Origin: G963676655 sp963676655
GTDB lineage: Bacteria; Verrucomicrobiota; Lentisphaeria; Victivallales; Victivallaceae
Direction of reading: 5' to 3'
DNA: 64,000 nucleotides
Assembly (NCBI GenBank): GCA_963676655.2
Contig: CAXXKX010000003.1
Coordinates: 558,001 to 622,000 of the forward strand
The notes under the pieces were generated by a model, which was not told where the DNA came from, searched no databases, and was given only the letters and a program-made list of their open reading frames with translations. Both the position numbers and the translations under genes were made by a program. This document shows, in pieces, positions 1 to 8,939 of the stretch (position 1 is its first letter; each line of letters begins with the position of its first letter).

Positions 1-21
1 GGCTTTTTTTTCATTTTTCTT

Positions 22-54
22 TTGAATATTGCAGGTTTTCAAGTACATTATAAT
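22..54 (+). promoter_or_regulatory. Possible promoter of cysS
   Basis: A perfect -10 hexamer TATAAT lies at 49-54, about 33 bases before the cysS start. The upstream TTGAAT at 22-27 is spaced 21 bases away, which is too far for a normal -35 box, so only the -10 is convincing. The T-rich stretch at 4-20 may be the tail of a terminator of a gene beyond the window edge. Confidence 0.3.
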
Positions 55-86
55 GTGTTGCTAAATCTTCAATAAACAATGGATAA

Positions 87-1496
87 ATGATGCAGACAGT
101 ATATTTTTTTAATACTTTAAACCGTAAGCGAGAGGAATTCAACCCGCTGACCCCGGGGAAAGCAACGATGTATACTTGCGGACCGACGGTGTATAATTTT
201 GCCCATATCGGCAACTTTCGCGCTTATATGTTTGAGGATCTACTCCGCCGGACTCTGAAATTGTGCGGCTACGAAGTTACCCAGGTAATGAATCTGACCG
301 ACGTTGACGACAAAACTATCCGCGATTCCCAGGCCGCCGGCATGAGCTTGAACGATTTTACAGCTCAATATAAAAAATCATTTTTTGAGGACCTCAAGGA
401 ACTGAATATAGAACCGGCTGAATATTATCCGGCCGCAACCGATCATATCCCGGAAATGCTTGAACTTGTTCAAACCCTGATCGACAAAGGTTTCGGTTAC
501 GTGGCCAACGACGGCTGCGTTTACTACTCGATCAGCAAATTTCCGGAATACGGAAAGCTGGCTAAAATCGATATGGAAAACCAGATTTCCGGCGTGCGCA
601 TTCAAAATGACGAATATGAAAAGGATTCTGTCGCCGATTTCGCGCTTTGGAAAGCCTGGACAGAGGCTGATGGCGATGTATGGTGGGACAGTCCATGGGG
701 CAAAGGTCGTCCCGGCTGGCACATTGAATGCAGTGCCATGAGCATGAAATACCTCGGCAAAACTTTTGATATCCATACCGGCGGGATTGACAACATGTTC
801 CCGCATCACGAAGACGAAATAGCCCAGAGCGAGGCGGCTAACGGCTGCGCGTATGTAAACTACTGGCTACATTGCGCCCACTTGATCGTCAACGGCGAAA
901 AAATGTCGAAATCGGCCGGCAACTTCTTCACGTTGCGGCAATTGCTTGAAAAAGGCTATACCGGACGTGAAATGCGTTATGTTCTACTCAGTGCCCACTA
1001 CCGGAAAAAACTCAATTTCACTTTTGAAGCGCTGGAATCTGCCAGAACAACTTTAAAACGGCTGGCAACACTATTTGAACGTTTGCGTGACGCCGATGGA
1101 AAAAGTGACGGATCCATGGCGGGGATCGTTGCCGAAGCGAAAGAAAAATTTACTACCGCGCTGGCGGATGATTTAAACACCTCCGAATCAGCAGCGGTAA
1201 TTTTTGGTCTGCAGAAAGAAGCTAATAAACAACTTGACGCCGGAACTTTGAGTAAAGAAGACGCTGAAGCGGTACTGGATTGCTTCCGCCTCTTTGACAC
1301 GGTTTACGGTGTATTTGAAGTCGATGCCGAAGACGGCGATGACATTCCGGCTGAAATTGTTGAATTAGCCGAACAACGCAAGGCGGCTCGTGCCTCTAAA
1401 AACTGGGCCGAAGCTGACGCAATCCGGGATAAACTTAAATCTCTCGGCTATGCGGTTGAAGACGCTCCGGACGGATTCCGGATCACTAAACTATGA
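87..1496 (+). CDS. cysS: Cysteinyl-tRNA synthetase
   Basis: Class I aminoacyl-tRNA synthetase that charges tRNA-Cys with cysteine in the cytoplasm. The 469-residue length is normal for bacterial CysS. The N-terminus carries the family block MYTCGPTVYNFAHIGN, with the zinc-ligand Cys and the HIGH signature as HIGN. KMSKSAGN (KMSKS loop) lies near residue 272, and GGIDNMFPHHEDE is the zinc/cysteine-binding block. The C-terminal DALR-type helical part ends in the usual R-x-A-R-x-x-K-x-W-x-x-A-D region. There are two consecutive ATGs at 87 and 90; neither has a strong Shine-Dalgarno, so the start could be 90. The GH4 gene follows after 41 bases with no obvious terminator. Assignment is secure; the symbol follows from the motifs. 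Confidence 0.97.
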   Translation: MMQTVYFFNTLNRKREEFNPLTPGKATMYTCGPTVYNFAHIGNFRAYMFEDLLRRTLKLCGYEVTQVMNLTDVDDKTIRDSQAAGMSLNDFTAQYKKSFFEDLKELNIEPAEYYPAATDHIPEMLELVQTLIDKGFGYVANDGCVYYSISKFPEYGKLAKIDMENQISGVRIQNDEYEKDSVADFALWKAWTEADGDVWWDSPWGKGRPGWHIECSAMSMKYLGKTFDIHTGGIDNMFPHHEDEIAQSEAANGCAYVNYWLHCAHLIVNGEKMSKSAGNFFTLRQLLEKGYTGREMRYVLLSAHYRKKLNFTFEALESARTTLKRLATLFERLRDADGKSDGSMAGIVAEAKEKFTTALADDLNTSESAAVIFGLQKEANKQLDAGTLSKEDAEAVLDCFRLFDTVYGVFEVDAEDGDDIPAEIVELAEQRKAARASKNWAEADAIRDKLKSLGYAVEDAPDGFRITKL

Positions 1497-1537
1497 ATGA
1501 GCCGGTTCAAGCCGGTCAATGGGAGTGAAGGAAGAAG

Positions 1538-2869
1538 ATGAACGGACCTAAAATAGCATTTGTCGGGGGCGGCAGTTATAATTGGGCTCCCAGAATTATC
1601 AGCGATATGCTTCAAACCCCGGAGCTGGACAACAGCGAGATCTGGCTGCTGGACATCAATCCAGCCGCGGCGGAGGAAGTAAAAGCCGCCGCGGAACAAA
1701 TGTGCAGGACTCTGAACCGTAACTTCAAGTTTATCGCGACGGATGACGAAGACAGCGCCTTTAAAGGCGCTGATTTTGTAATTATAACTATCTCTACCGG
1801 TGACCTTGAGATGATGCGCCATGACCTGAAGATTCCGGAAAAATACGATATTTTTCACACGGTCGGCGATTCCTGCGGCCCCGGCGGCTGGAGCCGCGCC
1901 TTGCGCAATGTTCCGGTATTTCTGCATCTGGCCCGGAAGATTGAACTGTTTTCACCACATGCTCTGGTCCTGAATTACACTAATCCGATGGCGGCTCTGA
2001 CTGGGACTTTTTATGAAGTATCATCGCTGCGGACCGTGGGCTTGTGTCATGGTCTGTTTGCGGTCTATCGGATGCTGCAGAAAATTTATTCGGTCGAGGA
2101 ACAGGATATTTCCCTGGAATTTGGCGGGGTCAATCATTTTTTCTGGGTAACCGACTTCACAATCAAAGGACAATCGCGGTTTTCCGAACTGCTGGAAGCG
2201 GCAAAAAGTAAATCACTGACCGCCATGGTCCATGAAAAAGATGTCGATGAAGCGGGTTTTGCCAATCATTATCTCGACTTATGCAATGAACTTTTCATTA
2301 ATTATTCGATTCTGCCCTATCCGGGGGACCGCCATACCTGTGAGTGTCTGGGCGGATATATTCTGGATGAATCGGAGCTTGCCCGGTTGAAGATTAAGCG
2401 CACGACCGTCGAAGAGCGTTACGATACGCGAGCTCAGGCCCGCGCCCGGGCCGCTAAACTGGCTTCGGGCGAACTGCCACCGTTTGAAGTTTCCCGTGAA
2501 ACGGCAGTTGACATTATGAAATCATTTATTACCAACAAACCTTTTATCGATGTGGTCAATCTGCCGAATATCGGGCAGATCGACAACCTGCCGCGCGGCG
2601 CGGTAGTGGAAACCCTGGGCCAAGTTGACGCCAGGGGATTTACCCCTCTTACTTTCGGCTGCCTGCCTGAAACCGTAAGACGGCTGGTCGAGCCGCATTG
2701 CAACGTGCAGAAAATGACCCTGGAAGCAGCGCTCAAAGGAGATTGCGAGCTGGCTTTACAGGCTTTAATGGCGGATCCCGCCTGCGCTCATATGGCCCCG
2801 GAGAAAGTTCGGGCCATGGGGCATGAACTGATGACCGCCACCGCTGAGTATTTACCACAATTCAAGTAG
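1538..2869 (+). CDS. Glycoside hydrolase family 4 enzyme (alpha-glycosidase type)
   Basis: GH4 enzymes hydrolyse alpha- or beta-glycosides by an NAD- and Mn-dependent oxidation/elimination mechanism. The N-terminus has a Rossmann motif (GGGSYNW near residues 9-15). The metal-binding pair Cys170-His171 (LCHG) and the downstream GVNHFFW block (Asn199-His200) are the canonical GH4 ligands, and NYTNPMAALTG is the conserved Asn/Pro loop. The length of 443 residues is typical. The start ATG is preceded by AAGGAAG. Closest subfamilies by motif are alpha-galactosidase/alpha-glucosidase/alpha-glucuronidase; the substrate cannot be decided from sequence alone. A short gap (17 bases) to the next gene suggests cotranscription. 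Confidence 0.9.
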   Translation: MNGPKIAFVGGGSYNWAPRIISDMLQTPELDNSEIWLLDINPAAAEEVKAAAEQMCRTLNRNFKFIATDDEDSAFKGADFVIITISTGDLEMMRHDLKIPEKYDIFHTVGDSCGPGGWSRALRNVPVFLHLARKIELFSPHALVLNYTNPMAALTGTFYEVSSLRTVGLCHGLFAVYRMLQKIYSVEEQDISLEFGGVNHFFWVTDFTIKGQSRFSELLEAAKSKSLTAMVHEKDVDEAGFANHYLDLCNELFINYSILPYPGDRHTCECLGGYILDESELARLKIKRTTVEERYDTRAQARARAAKLASGELPPFEVSRETAVDIMKSFITNKPFIDVVNLPNIGQIDNLPRGAVVETLGQVDARGFTPLTFGCLPETVRRLVEPHCNVQKMTLEAALKGDCELALQALMADPACAHMAPEKVRAMGHELMTATAEYLPQFK

Positions 2870-2886
2870 ACTATGGAGAAAATTAA

Positions 2887-3621
2887 TTGCGTCTTTTAAT
2901 ATATAACATCGCATACGGGACCGGCAGTCCGCGGAGCGAAGCCGGGCGTTTTTTAACCGCGGCACGATACCTGAGAACCCCCAGGAGAAGATTACATGCC
3001 CTGACTGACTTCGCGGTCAAGCATGAACCGGATATTATCGGGTTGCTGGAAGCGGACAGCGGTTCATGGCGCACCGGCGGCATAGATCAGGCCGAGTATA
3101 TGGCTTCAGCCTTGAATCTTTCGGCGTCCGGATTTTGTAAATATGACCATACTTCATTGGGGCGAAAAGTCCCGATCATGAGGGACAATATAAACGCGGT
3201 GATCGGTGAAGAACGCACGTTCATCACTCGCGCCCATTATTTCAACCGGGGCGTCAAGCGACTCATTCTTGAAGCCGAATTTGCGGAGTTTTCGCTCTTT
3301 CTGGTTCATCTTTCCCTGCGCAGGAATATCCGGCCGCAGCAGTTGCGGGCTCTAGTCGAATTTCTGCCGTTTGACAAACCGCTGATTGTCGCCGGGGATT
3401 TCAATACCTTTAACGGCTGTGACGAACTGCATAAATTTTGTAAGGAAAGCAACCTGCGAAACGTTAATATCGATAATGAGCCAACTTGTCCTTCATGGGC
3501 TCCGCGCTATGTTCTTGATCATATTCTGGTTTCCCCCGGAATTAAAATAGATGAGTTTCAGATATCGGATGTTGAATATTCGGACCATCGTCCCCTGCTC
3601 CTGGACTTTCATGTTGAATGA
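2887..3621 (+). CDS. Endonuclease/exonuclease/phosphatase (EEP) family protein
   Basis: A 244-residue Mg-dependent phosphodiesterase or nuclease of the EEP superfamily. Visible catalytic blocks are NIAYGTG at the N-terminus (metal Asn), GLLEAD (metal Glu), the HLSLRRN histidine, AGDFNTF (Asp/Asn pair), DHILVS and the terminal SDHRPL (Asp-His dyad). It uses a TTG start at 2887, chosen because GGAG at 2875-2878 is well placed and the family N-terminus begins right there; no ATG fits. There is no signal peptide, so it is probably cytoplasmic. Superfamily members cleave DNA, RNA, inositol phosphates or sphingomyelin; which applies here is not visible. The phospholipase D gene downstream makes a role in lipid or nucleotide turnover possible, but this is inference. 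Confidence 0.85.
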   Translation: MRLLIYNIAYGTGSPRSEAGRFLTAARYLRTPRRRLHALTDFAVKHEPDIIGLLEADSGSWRTGGIDQAEYMASALNLSASGFCKYDHTSLGRKVPIMRDNINAVIGEERTFITRAHYFNRGVKRLILEAEFAEFSLFLVHLSLRRNIRPQQLRALVEFLPFDKPLIVAGDFNTFNGCDELHKFCKESNLRNVNIDNEPTCPSWAPRYVLDHILVSPGIKIDEFQISDVEYSDHRPLLLDFHVE

Positions 3622-3672
3622 CCAGCTTTTCCGGGGCGGGTGACTAAAACTTAATCAGGAAAGATTTGAACT

Positions 3673-5178
3673 ATGCCGCTATACTCGACAATGTTCTCGA
3701 TTGACCTGCAGAACGTCTCTTATATCACACTGCTGATAATCATTCATATTTACGCGGCATTGCATATTCTATTTACCAAAAGCGATAATCCGACTAAAAT
3801 GCTGCTGTGGCTGTTTGTCGTGATCGCCATGCCGATTGCCGGAATCATTATTTATATGCTGTTCGGGATAAACTCCCTGCGAACCATGCGGGCAATTGAT
3901 AAAGCATCTGACCAGTTTGATCCGCGCCAGCAGGTTCTGGCCCGTTTCTTCAAACAGCAGAATCAGTACACTCACCGGCTGCATGAAAACGAACTCGGAA
4001 TCAGCATGCGTCATAAGTTCAGACATATCATTTCCAGGGTTCTTCCGGAAAGCCTGCCGCTGGTCGGAAACTCAGTAAAACTGCTACACGACGGCACCGA
4101 AACTTATCCGGCCATGCTCGAAGCCATTAACGCCGCTGAAAAGAGCATTCATCTTCAGTCATATATCATTGCGCCGGATGAAGCCGGAAAAAAGATTCTT
4201 GACACAATGCTTGAACGTTCCCGGGCCGGAGTGGACGTCAAAGTCATGTATGATCGTTTCGGCAGCTTTCAGGCCATGATCTCAGGATTTTTCCGTAAAT
4301 ACAATAAAAACAGTCCCCAAAATTTTCACATCACCCCTTTTGTCCGTGGCCATCTGATAATTCCGCTGCCGCAGCTCCGCAACCACCGGAAGCTGTTGAT
4401 TGTTGACGGCAAAACCGCGTTCATCGGCGGAGTCAACATCGGCCTGGAGAATGATCACAACTCGGATATACCACAGGATAAAATGATCCATGATCTGCAC
4501 TGCCGCCTCGAGGGTCCGGCGGTCGCTTCGATGCAGTATGCATATTTACGAGACTGGATGAGTTCCACCAAAAAAACTTTGCTTTCCCTGTTGACCGATG
4601 ATGCCTTTCCTGAACCGCAAACAACCGGAGATTCGGTTGTCCGGGTTATCCCGTCCGGACCGGGGCAGCAGCCGCAAGCCTCGCGCAGTGCTTTCCGGGC
4701 CGCGGCCGATACCGCGAGAAGTTCTCTTTGGATCTTCACCCCTTACTTTGTTCCTGATATCGCAATTCTGGAAGAACTTTGCATGGCCGCGTTGCGCGGG
4801 GTCGATGTCCGGGTTGTGGTACCGGCCAACAATAATCATTTTTTCGTTGATCAGGCCGCGAGGAGCCGTTACCGGGTCCTGATGGAAGCCGGGGTCCGCA
4901 TTTTCGAGAAACAGGGCATTTTTTCCCATTGTAAAATCATGATGGTTGATGGCGAAGTTATCGTATTAGGTTCAAGTAACTATGATGTTCGCAGTTTTGA
5001 ACTCAACCTTGAATTGGATATCGTTATTGAACACGGCTCGTTCATTGAGGAGGTAATAAGAACGCTGCATGTTGAACTCGAACAATGTATCGAAATAGAC
5101 CCCGCTACCGTTTTCAACAAATCTTCCAGCCGGATTTTGATTGAAAACCTGTTTTCACTGCTTTCACCGATTCTCTGA
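3673..5178 (+). CDS. cls: Cardiolipin synthase-type phospholipase D
   Basis: A 501-residue membrane phospholipase-D superfamily enzyme that would condense phosphatidylglycerol into cardiolipin. Two hydrophobic helices at about residues 12-32 and 38-58 are followed by two PLD domains with HKD motifs: NHRKLLIVDG near residue 237, followed by GGVN, and SHCKIMMVDG near residue 420, followed by GSSNYD. Both His/Lys/Asp triads are intact, and length and topology match bacterial ClsA-type proteins. The ATG at 3673 is used; an internal ATG at 3691 is an alternative. The gene ends just before the AraC-type regulator. Confidence 0.93.
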   Translation: MPLYSTMFSIDLQNVSYITLLIIIHIYAALHILFTKSDNPTKMLLWLFVVIAMPIAGIIIYMLFGINSLRTMRAIDKASDQFDPRQQVLARFFKQQNQYTHRLHENELGISMRHKFRHIISRVLPESLPLVGNSVKLLHDGTETYPAMLEAINAAEKSIHLQSYIIAPDEAGKKILDTMLERSRAGVDVKVMYDRFGSFQAMISGFFRKYNKNSPQNFHITPFVRGHLIIPLPQLRNHRKLLIVDGKTAFIGGVNIGLENDHNSDIPQDKMIHDLHCRLEGPAVASMQYAYLRDWMSSTKKTLLSLLTDDAFPEPQTTGDSVVRVIPSGPGQQPQASRSAFRAAADTARSSLWIFTPYFVPDIAILEELCMAALRGVDVRVVVPANNNHFFVDQAARSRYRVLMEAGVRIFEKQGIFSHCKIMMVDGEVIVLGSSNYDVRSFELNLELDIVIEHGSFIEEVIRTLHVELEQCIEIDPATVFNKSSSRILIENLFSLLSPIL

Positions 5179-5191
5179 AACGGATTTAGGT

Positions 5192-6031
5192 ATGCGCATC
5201 TTAGACAATATATCGTCAAATTTATATGAAGGTTTTCTCCCTGCCCCGTTTGAATTCCTGAGCCTGGTAAAATATCCTCATTCACAGGATGACGTCTACC
5301 ATGCCCACGAAGGCTTCCAGTTGATCATTCCAATTTCCGGCGCTTTCACAGTGGAGGATATCAAGGGGAATAAATACGTAGCATCCAACGGAGATGTGAT
5401 AATCATTCCACCGCATATCAAACACATCTGGCGAGTCGAAAAGCACGCTGAAACCATCCAATTCTGCCATGAACCTTTTTCGCTGGATGAATTCGGGGAA
5501 CTTCATTCCGTCTTCGGTCCGGGCAATGATAAGATTATGCAGCTGACCGTTGACGAAAAAGGCCCCGCATCTTTCGCCGCCGCACTGCAATGTGAAATGA
5601 CGACTAACGAAGCGGCGAGAGGAGTAAAAATTTATACCAAACTGCTTGACCTGCTGGTAAATATCCTGCGTCACTCCCGGCAAAGAGGTCACGCCGTTCC
5701 GGGAAGAAATAAGGAAATTATCAGCAGATCACGAAATTTCATTGAGAAAAATTACCGGAAGCCAATCAAACTGCAGGATATGGCACGCGACGCCAGGTTG
5801 GGGGTCAGCCGTTTTTCAGAAATATTCCGTAATGAAACCGGTCGTTCCCCGATCAATTACATTAACCATCTGCGAATCGACAAAGCCCGAAGCCTGTTGA
5901 CGTTTTCCATCATGTCAATTTCAGAAATTGCCGACTATCTGGGGTTCAGTTCCGTCCATTATTTCAGCCGAATGTTTAAAAAGCATACCGGCTCGTCTCC
6001 AGCTGAATTCAGGCATAATATACGTAAATAA
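5192..6031 (+). CDS. AraC-family transcriptional regulator with cupin sensor
   Basis: A 279-residue DNA-binding regulator. The N-terminal half is a cupin-like sensor: H-x-H near YHAHEGFQ, then a glycine-bearing turn and IIIPPHIKHIWRV. The C-terminal about 100 residues form the double helix-turn-helix of AraC proteins, ending in the diagnostic block IADYLGFSSVHYFSRMFKKHTGSSPAEFR. ATG 5192 is chosen over an upstream in-frame TTG (5141) that would overlap the phospholipase gene. Such proteins usually sense a sugar and activate nearby catabolic genes. Here no catabolic operon is adjacent, only the paralog array, so the target is unknown. Confidence 0.88.
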   Translation: MRILDNISSNLYEGFLPAPFEFLSLVKYPHSQDDVYHAHEGFQLIIPISGAFTVEDIKGNKYVASNGDVIIIPPHIKHIWRVEKHAETIQFCHEPFSLDEFGELHSVFGPGNDKIMQLTVDEKGPASFAAALQCEMTTNEAARGVKIYTKLLDLLVNILRHSRQRGHAVPGRNKEIISRSRNFIEKNYRKPIKLQDMARDARLGVSRFSEIFRNETGRSPINYINHLRIDKARSLLTFSIMSISEIADYLGFSSVHYFSRMFKKHTGSSPAEFRHNIRK

Positions 6032-6221
6032 CCCAGCCGGCACCACCACAAAACATCAAACCTAATAAACTAACTATTAAAGTTTTATATATTTTTATAA
6101 AAGTAAGTTATGATATTTAAAACAAGTGATACATGTGAGGTATTTGCTTTTATGTTATCCGGGAGTTATAGTTATATTGGTTTAGCTTATCACTCATTTT
6201 ACAACAATTCGAAAGGGGGAA

Positions 6222-7049
6222 ATGATGTTTTGTAAAAAATGCGGACAGCCAATTGGTGAAAATGCCGTAACATGTGCTAATTGTGGAGATCATGCAGGAG
6301 GTAATCCAAAAGGTGATTCAAAAAAATCAACCTCCAAAACAATAATTTTTGTCATTGCCGCAGTAATCGTCGGTTTTTTAGTTTTTCCGACATTGTTGCT
6401 GGTCAGCGGCTACTTCATGTTTCGCCAGGCCGCAAGTAACTTTAATCGCGGTTTTTCTAATATTATGGAAAATGAAAACCGCTATGCCTGTTCAAAAGCA
6501 ACCGTTCTGGGGCAATATTTAGCGCAAAAATATCCCGGCAAAAAAGTGCTGGTTATCTGCGACCAGGGGTTTGAAAAAAATACACGTACCCAAAGAATTA
6601 TCGACGCGTTGCGACAAGCCGTCTGCACCGAGGTCGATGCAGACACTATAAAAGTCAAAGCCTCCAAAGACATGCAAGGTCCGGATGGAAATCTGGTTAT
6701 GCCGCTCGAAGAAGTTATGACCCCGGCCGATTTTGACGCGGCCATTGCCACTCATCCTGATTGCCCGGTAATCGTCTCTATGATCGGACTTCCGCGAGAA
6801 AAAGCAAAAATGAAGTTCTGGAATAACAAGAATAAACACCTGGCGATGCTCAATGCCAACATTTTTGATCAGCAAAATGACATTAAGGCCGGAAGAATTG
6901 TCGCCGCCGTATCTTTCAAACCAGGCGTCAAATTTACTGAAGACCCGGCTCCGACCGATCCCCGAAAAGCATTTGACAAACGTTACCTTCTGATTACCCC
7001 AGACAATATCGGTAAGCTCGAAAGATCATACCCAAACTTATTCAAATAA
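6222..7049 (+). CDS. Zinc-ribbon membrane protein, tandem paralog 1 (unknown function)
   Basis: A 275-residue protein of a family I do not recognise. The N-terminus is a complete zinc ribbon (CxxC at residues 4-7 and CxxC at 18-21), followed by a low-complexity linker and one transmembrane helix at about 40-66. A roughly 200-residue core follows, shared with the next three genes. Conserved core blocks include LGQYLAQKYPGKKVLVIC, DTIKVK, MPLEE, VSMIGLP, FWNNKNKHLAMLNANIFD, VAAVSFKPG and the terminal AFDKRYLLITP. Charge distribution suggests the ribbon is cytoplasmic and the core extracytoplasmic. Alternating hydrophobic strands and helices suggest an alpha/beta fold, but no catalytic signature is visible. 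Start ATG 6222 has a strong GAAAGGGGGA ribosome-binding site. The region is more AT-rich than its neighbours. Confidence 0.85.
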   Translation: MMFCKKCGQPIGENAVTCANCGDHAGGNPKGDSKKSTSKTIIFVIAAVIVGFLVFPTLLLVSGYFMFRQAASNFNRGFSNIMENENRYACSKATVLGQYLAQKYPGKKVLVICDQGFEKNTRTQRIIDALRQAVCTEVDADTIKVKASKDMQGPDGNLVMPLEEVMTPADFDAAIATHPDCPVIVSMIGLPREKAKMKFWNNKNKHLAMLNANIFDQQNDIKAGRIVAAVSFKPGVKFTEDPAPTDPRKAFDKRYLLITPDNIGKLERSYPNLFK

Positions 7050-7123
7050 TACTATTAATTACGGCGTTTGACCATACACAAAAACAGTTATTACTCGACA
7101 TATAATTATATTGCATTTATTGA

Positions 7124-7196
7124 GCGCTGAAAGCGCGGCATATGATTGTGGGAGCCGGACTCCGAACGGAGATTGCGCGCTGAAAGGGCGGCATAT
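7124..7196. repeat. Pair of direct 20-bp repeats containing a small palindrome
   Basis: Between paralogs 1 and 2, the 20-bp word at 7124-7143 recurs at 7177-7196 with a single mismatch. Each begins GCGCTGAAAG and ends GCGGCATAT. The first copy contains the hairpin GCGCT-GAA-AGCGC; in the second the stem is broken by the mismatch. The segment between them holds a further imperfect palindrome around CTCCGAACGGAG. It looks like a decayed interspersed palindromic element rather than part of a gene. Confidence 0.55.
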
Positions 7197-7295
7197 AGTG
7201 CAAGGGAATTATCAGCTGTAATAATAACTAAAAATTCTGTTTCGAGTTATCGTTTTTCCAGGCTTTTTTCAACCGCGAAATAAAGGATGACAAGT

Positions 7296-8093
7296 ATGCA
7301 ATTTAAACAGGAGATCGAGGAGAAGGAGGGGATTTGTGCGAACTGTCAAACCGATTCATCACCACTCCCGCCTGATTCATACCATAAATCCAGCGTCAAA
7401 CCAAGGACCATCGTTATTGCCGTCCTGGTTCTCGGAGCAATGATTATTGCGGTAGTGCAATTAAGCAAAGAATATTTTATATTTCACCCGATCCATGATG
7501 CAAGAACCCTAGAACACTTTGACCGTGTTGCCTTTTCCAAAGCGACAGTCCTCGGTCAATATCTGGCACATAAATATCCCGGTCAAAAACTCCTGGTGAT
7601 CTGTTATCCGGGGTTCAAGCAAAACCCGCGTACCCGAGAAGTAATTGACATCCTCAAGCAGTCTGTCGGCATTGAGGTTGAATCCGATACAATCAAAGTA
7701 AAAATAGAAAAAGATATGCTCGACAAAAATGGCAAGCTCATCATGCCGCTGGAGGAAATCATCACTGCAAAAGCATTCGACGCAACAGTCTCGGCTCACC
7801 CGACTTGTTCAATAATCGTCTCAATCATTGGCCTGCCCCATGATAAAAAGAAATTTAAATTCTGGCACGCAAAAAACAAACACCTGGTCATGTTCAACAC
7901 CAACATTTACAAACTTGAAAAAGAAATTAAAGAGGGAAGAATTGCGGCTGCCGTTTCCTACAGGCCCGGTCCGATTGGTTGCGAAGACCCGGTCCCGTCA
8001 GACCCGCTAAAATTCTTTGACAGGTTCTTTATCCTGATAACTCCGGAGAATATCTCTGAAATCAAGAAAAAATATCCAAAGCGGTTTAAGTAA
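7296..8093 (+). CDS. Membrane-anchored protein, tandem paralog 2 (half zinc ribbon)
   Basis: A 265-residue paralog of the upstream gene. Only one CxxC pair survives at the N-terminus (C14-A-N-C17), so a tetrahedral zinc site cannot form within one chain. A transmembrane helix follows at about residues 38-58, then the shared core: LGQYLAHKYPGQKLLVIC, NPRTREVIDIL, DTIKVK, MPLEE, FWHAKNKHLVMFNTNIY and RIAAAVSYRPG. ATG 7296 is preferred over ATG 7287 because the AAAGG at 7282-7286 is correctly spaced only for 7296. Function unknown. The array of four copies suggests amplification of one membrane-anchored module with divergence at the cytoplasmic end. Confidence 0.83.
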   Translation: MQFKQEIEEKEGICANCQTDSSPLPPDSYHKSSVKPRTIVIAVLVLGAMIIAVVQLSKEYFIFHPIHDARTLEHFDRVAFSKATVLGQYLAHKYPGQKLLVICYPGFKQNPRTREVIDILKQSVGIEVESDTIKVKIEKDMLDKNGKLIMPLEEIITAKAFDATVSAHPTCSIIVSIIGLPHDKKKFKFWHAKNKHLVMFNTNIYKLEKEIKEGRIAAAVSYRPGPIGCEDPVPSDPLKFFDRFFILITPENISEIKKKYPKRFK

Positions 8094-8146
8094 AATTGGA
8101 AATTATCGTTATGAAACTTAAGTCTTAAATAAAGTGGACTGAATCA

Positions 8147-8911
8147 ATGATGACTAAGAAAAATTATCTAAAGTCAATTAATAATAAATCATACAAAGTA
8201 ATCAATGGCTTTGTGATACTTGCTGTAATTATCGTTGCTATGCAATTGTTCAGTTTCAAGAATGATTTATATAATAATCTTCGCGGCAGTATTAGAGGAT
8301 TAAGAATTGCGATTTTCGGCACGAAGTACGGATTCAGACATTATACTTATGCCAAGGCAGAAATTCTTGGGCGTTATTTGAACCGCCGATATCCAGGACA
8401 AAAGGCCTTAATAATCTGTCAGCCTGGATTTCATAAAAATGAGCGTACTGAAAAAATCATCAAATTCCTGGCGAAAGGACTGGGCGGAAAAAATAGAATC
8501 GTTGCAGAAGCAATCAAAATTGAGCCGTCAATGGATATTCCCGGTTCAGAAGGGAAGGTCTTGCCCTTGGAAGAAATTATGACTGCAACAGATTTTGAAA
8601 AAATTGTGGCATCTCACCCATGTTCATCGATCATCATTTCTTTGATCGGTATACCGCAAGATAAAGAAAAACTGGTATTCTGGAATAACAAAAATAAGCA
8701 TTTTGCATTATTTTACTCAAACTTGCCGGGCGAAGCAAAAAACATCAAATCGGGGCGAATCATTGCCGCTGTTTCATTCAAGCCCAACATAAAATTCACT
8801 GATGATCCGGTTCCGGCGGACCCTCAAAAAGCCTTTGACACACGTTATCTTTTAGTCACCCCGGAGAATATCTCTGAAATCAAGAAAAATTATCCAAATT
8901 TATTTAAGTAA
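8147..8911 (+). CDS. Membrane-anchored protein, tandem paralog 3 (no zinc ribbon)
   Basis: A 254-residue paralog with a short basic N-terminus, a transmembrane helix at about residues 18-38 and the shared core: LGRYLNRRYPGQKALIIC, NERTEKIIKFL, LPLEEIMTATDF, ISLIGIPQDKEKL, FWNNKNKHFALFYSN and IIAAVSFKPN. The last blocks are LLVTPENISEI and YPNLF. Cysteine pairs of the zinc ribbon are absent. The first of two ATGs (8147, 8150) is used; the ribosome-binding site is weak. The 53-base gap from paralog 2 has no terminator, so readthrough within the array is plausible. Confidence 0.83.
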   Translation: MMTKKNYLKSINNKSYKVINGFVILAVIIVAMQLFSFKNDLYNNLRGSIRGLRIAIFGTKYGFRHYTYAKAEILGRYLNRRYPGQKALIICQPGFHKNERTEKIIKFLAKGLGGKNRIVAEAIKIEPSMDIPGSEGKVLPLEEIMTATDFEKIVASHPCSSIIISLIGIPQDKEKLVFWNNKNKHFALFYSNLPGEAKNIKSGRIIAAVSFKPNIKFTDDPVPADPQKAFDTRYLLVTPENISEIKKNYPNLFK

Positions 8912-8939
8912 AACATTCTGATCAAATAAGGGAGGCAAG

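Noticed and set aside
378..809. Antisense open reading frame of 143 codons inside cysS
   Set aside because: It is a shadow of a conserved gene in another frame, with no ribosome-binding site or recognisable motif.
4546..4929. Antisense open reading frame of 127 codons inside the phospholipase D gene
   Set aside because: It lies wholly opposite a gene with two intact HKD motifs and has no independent support.
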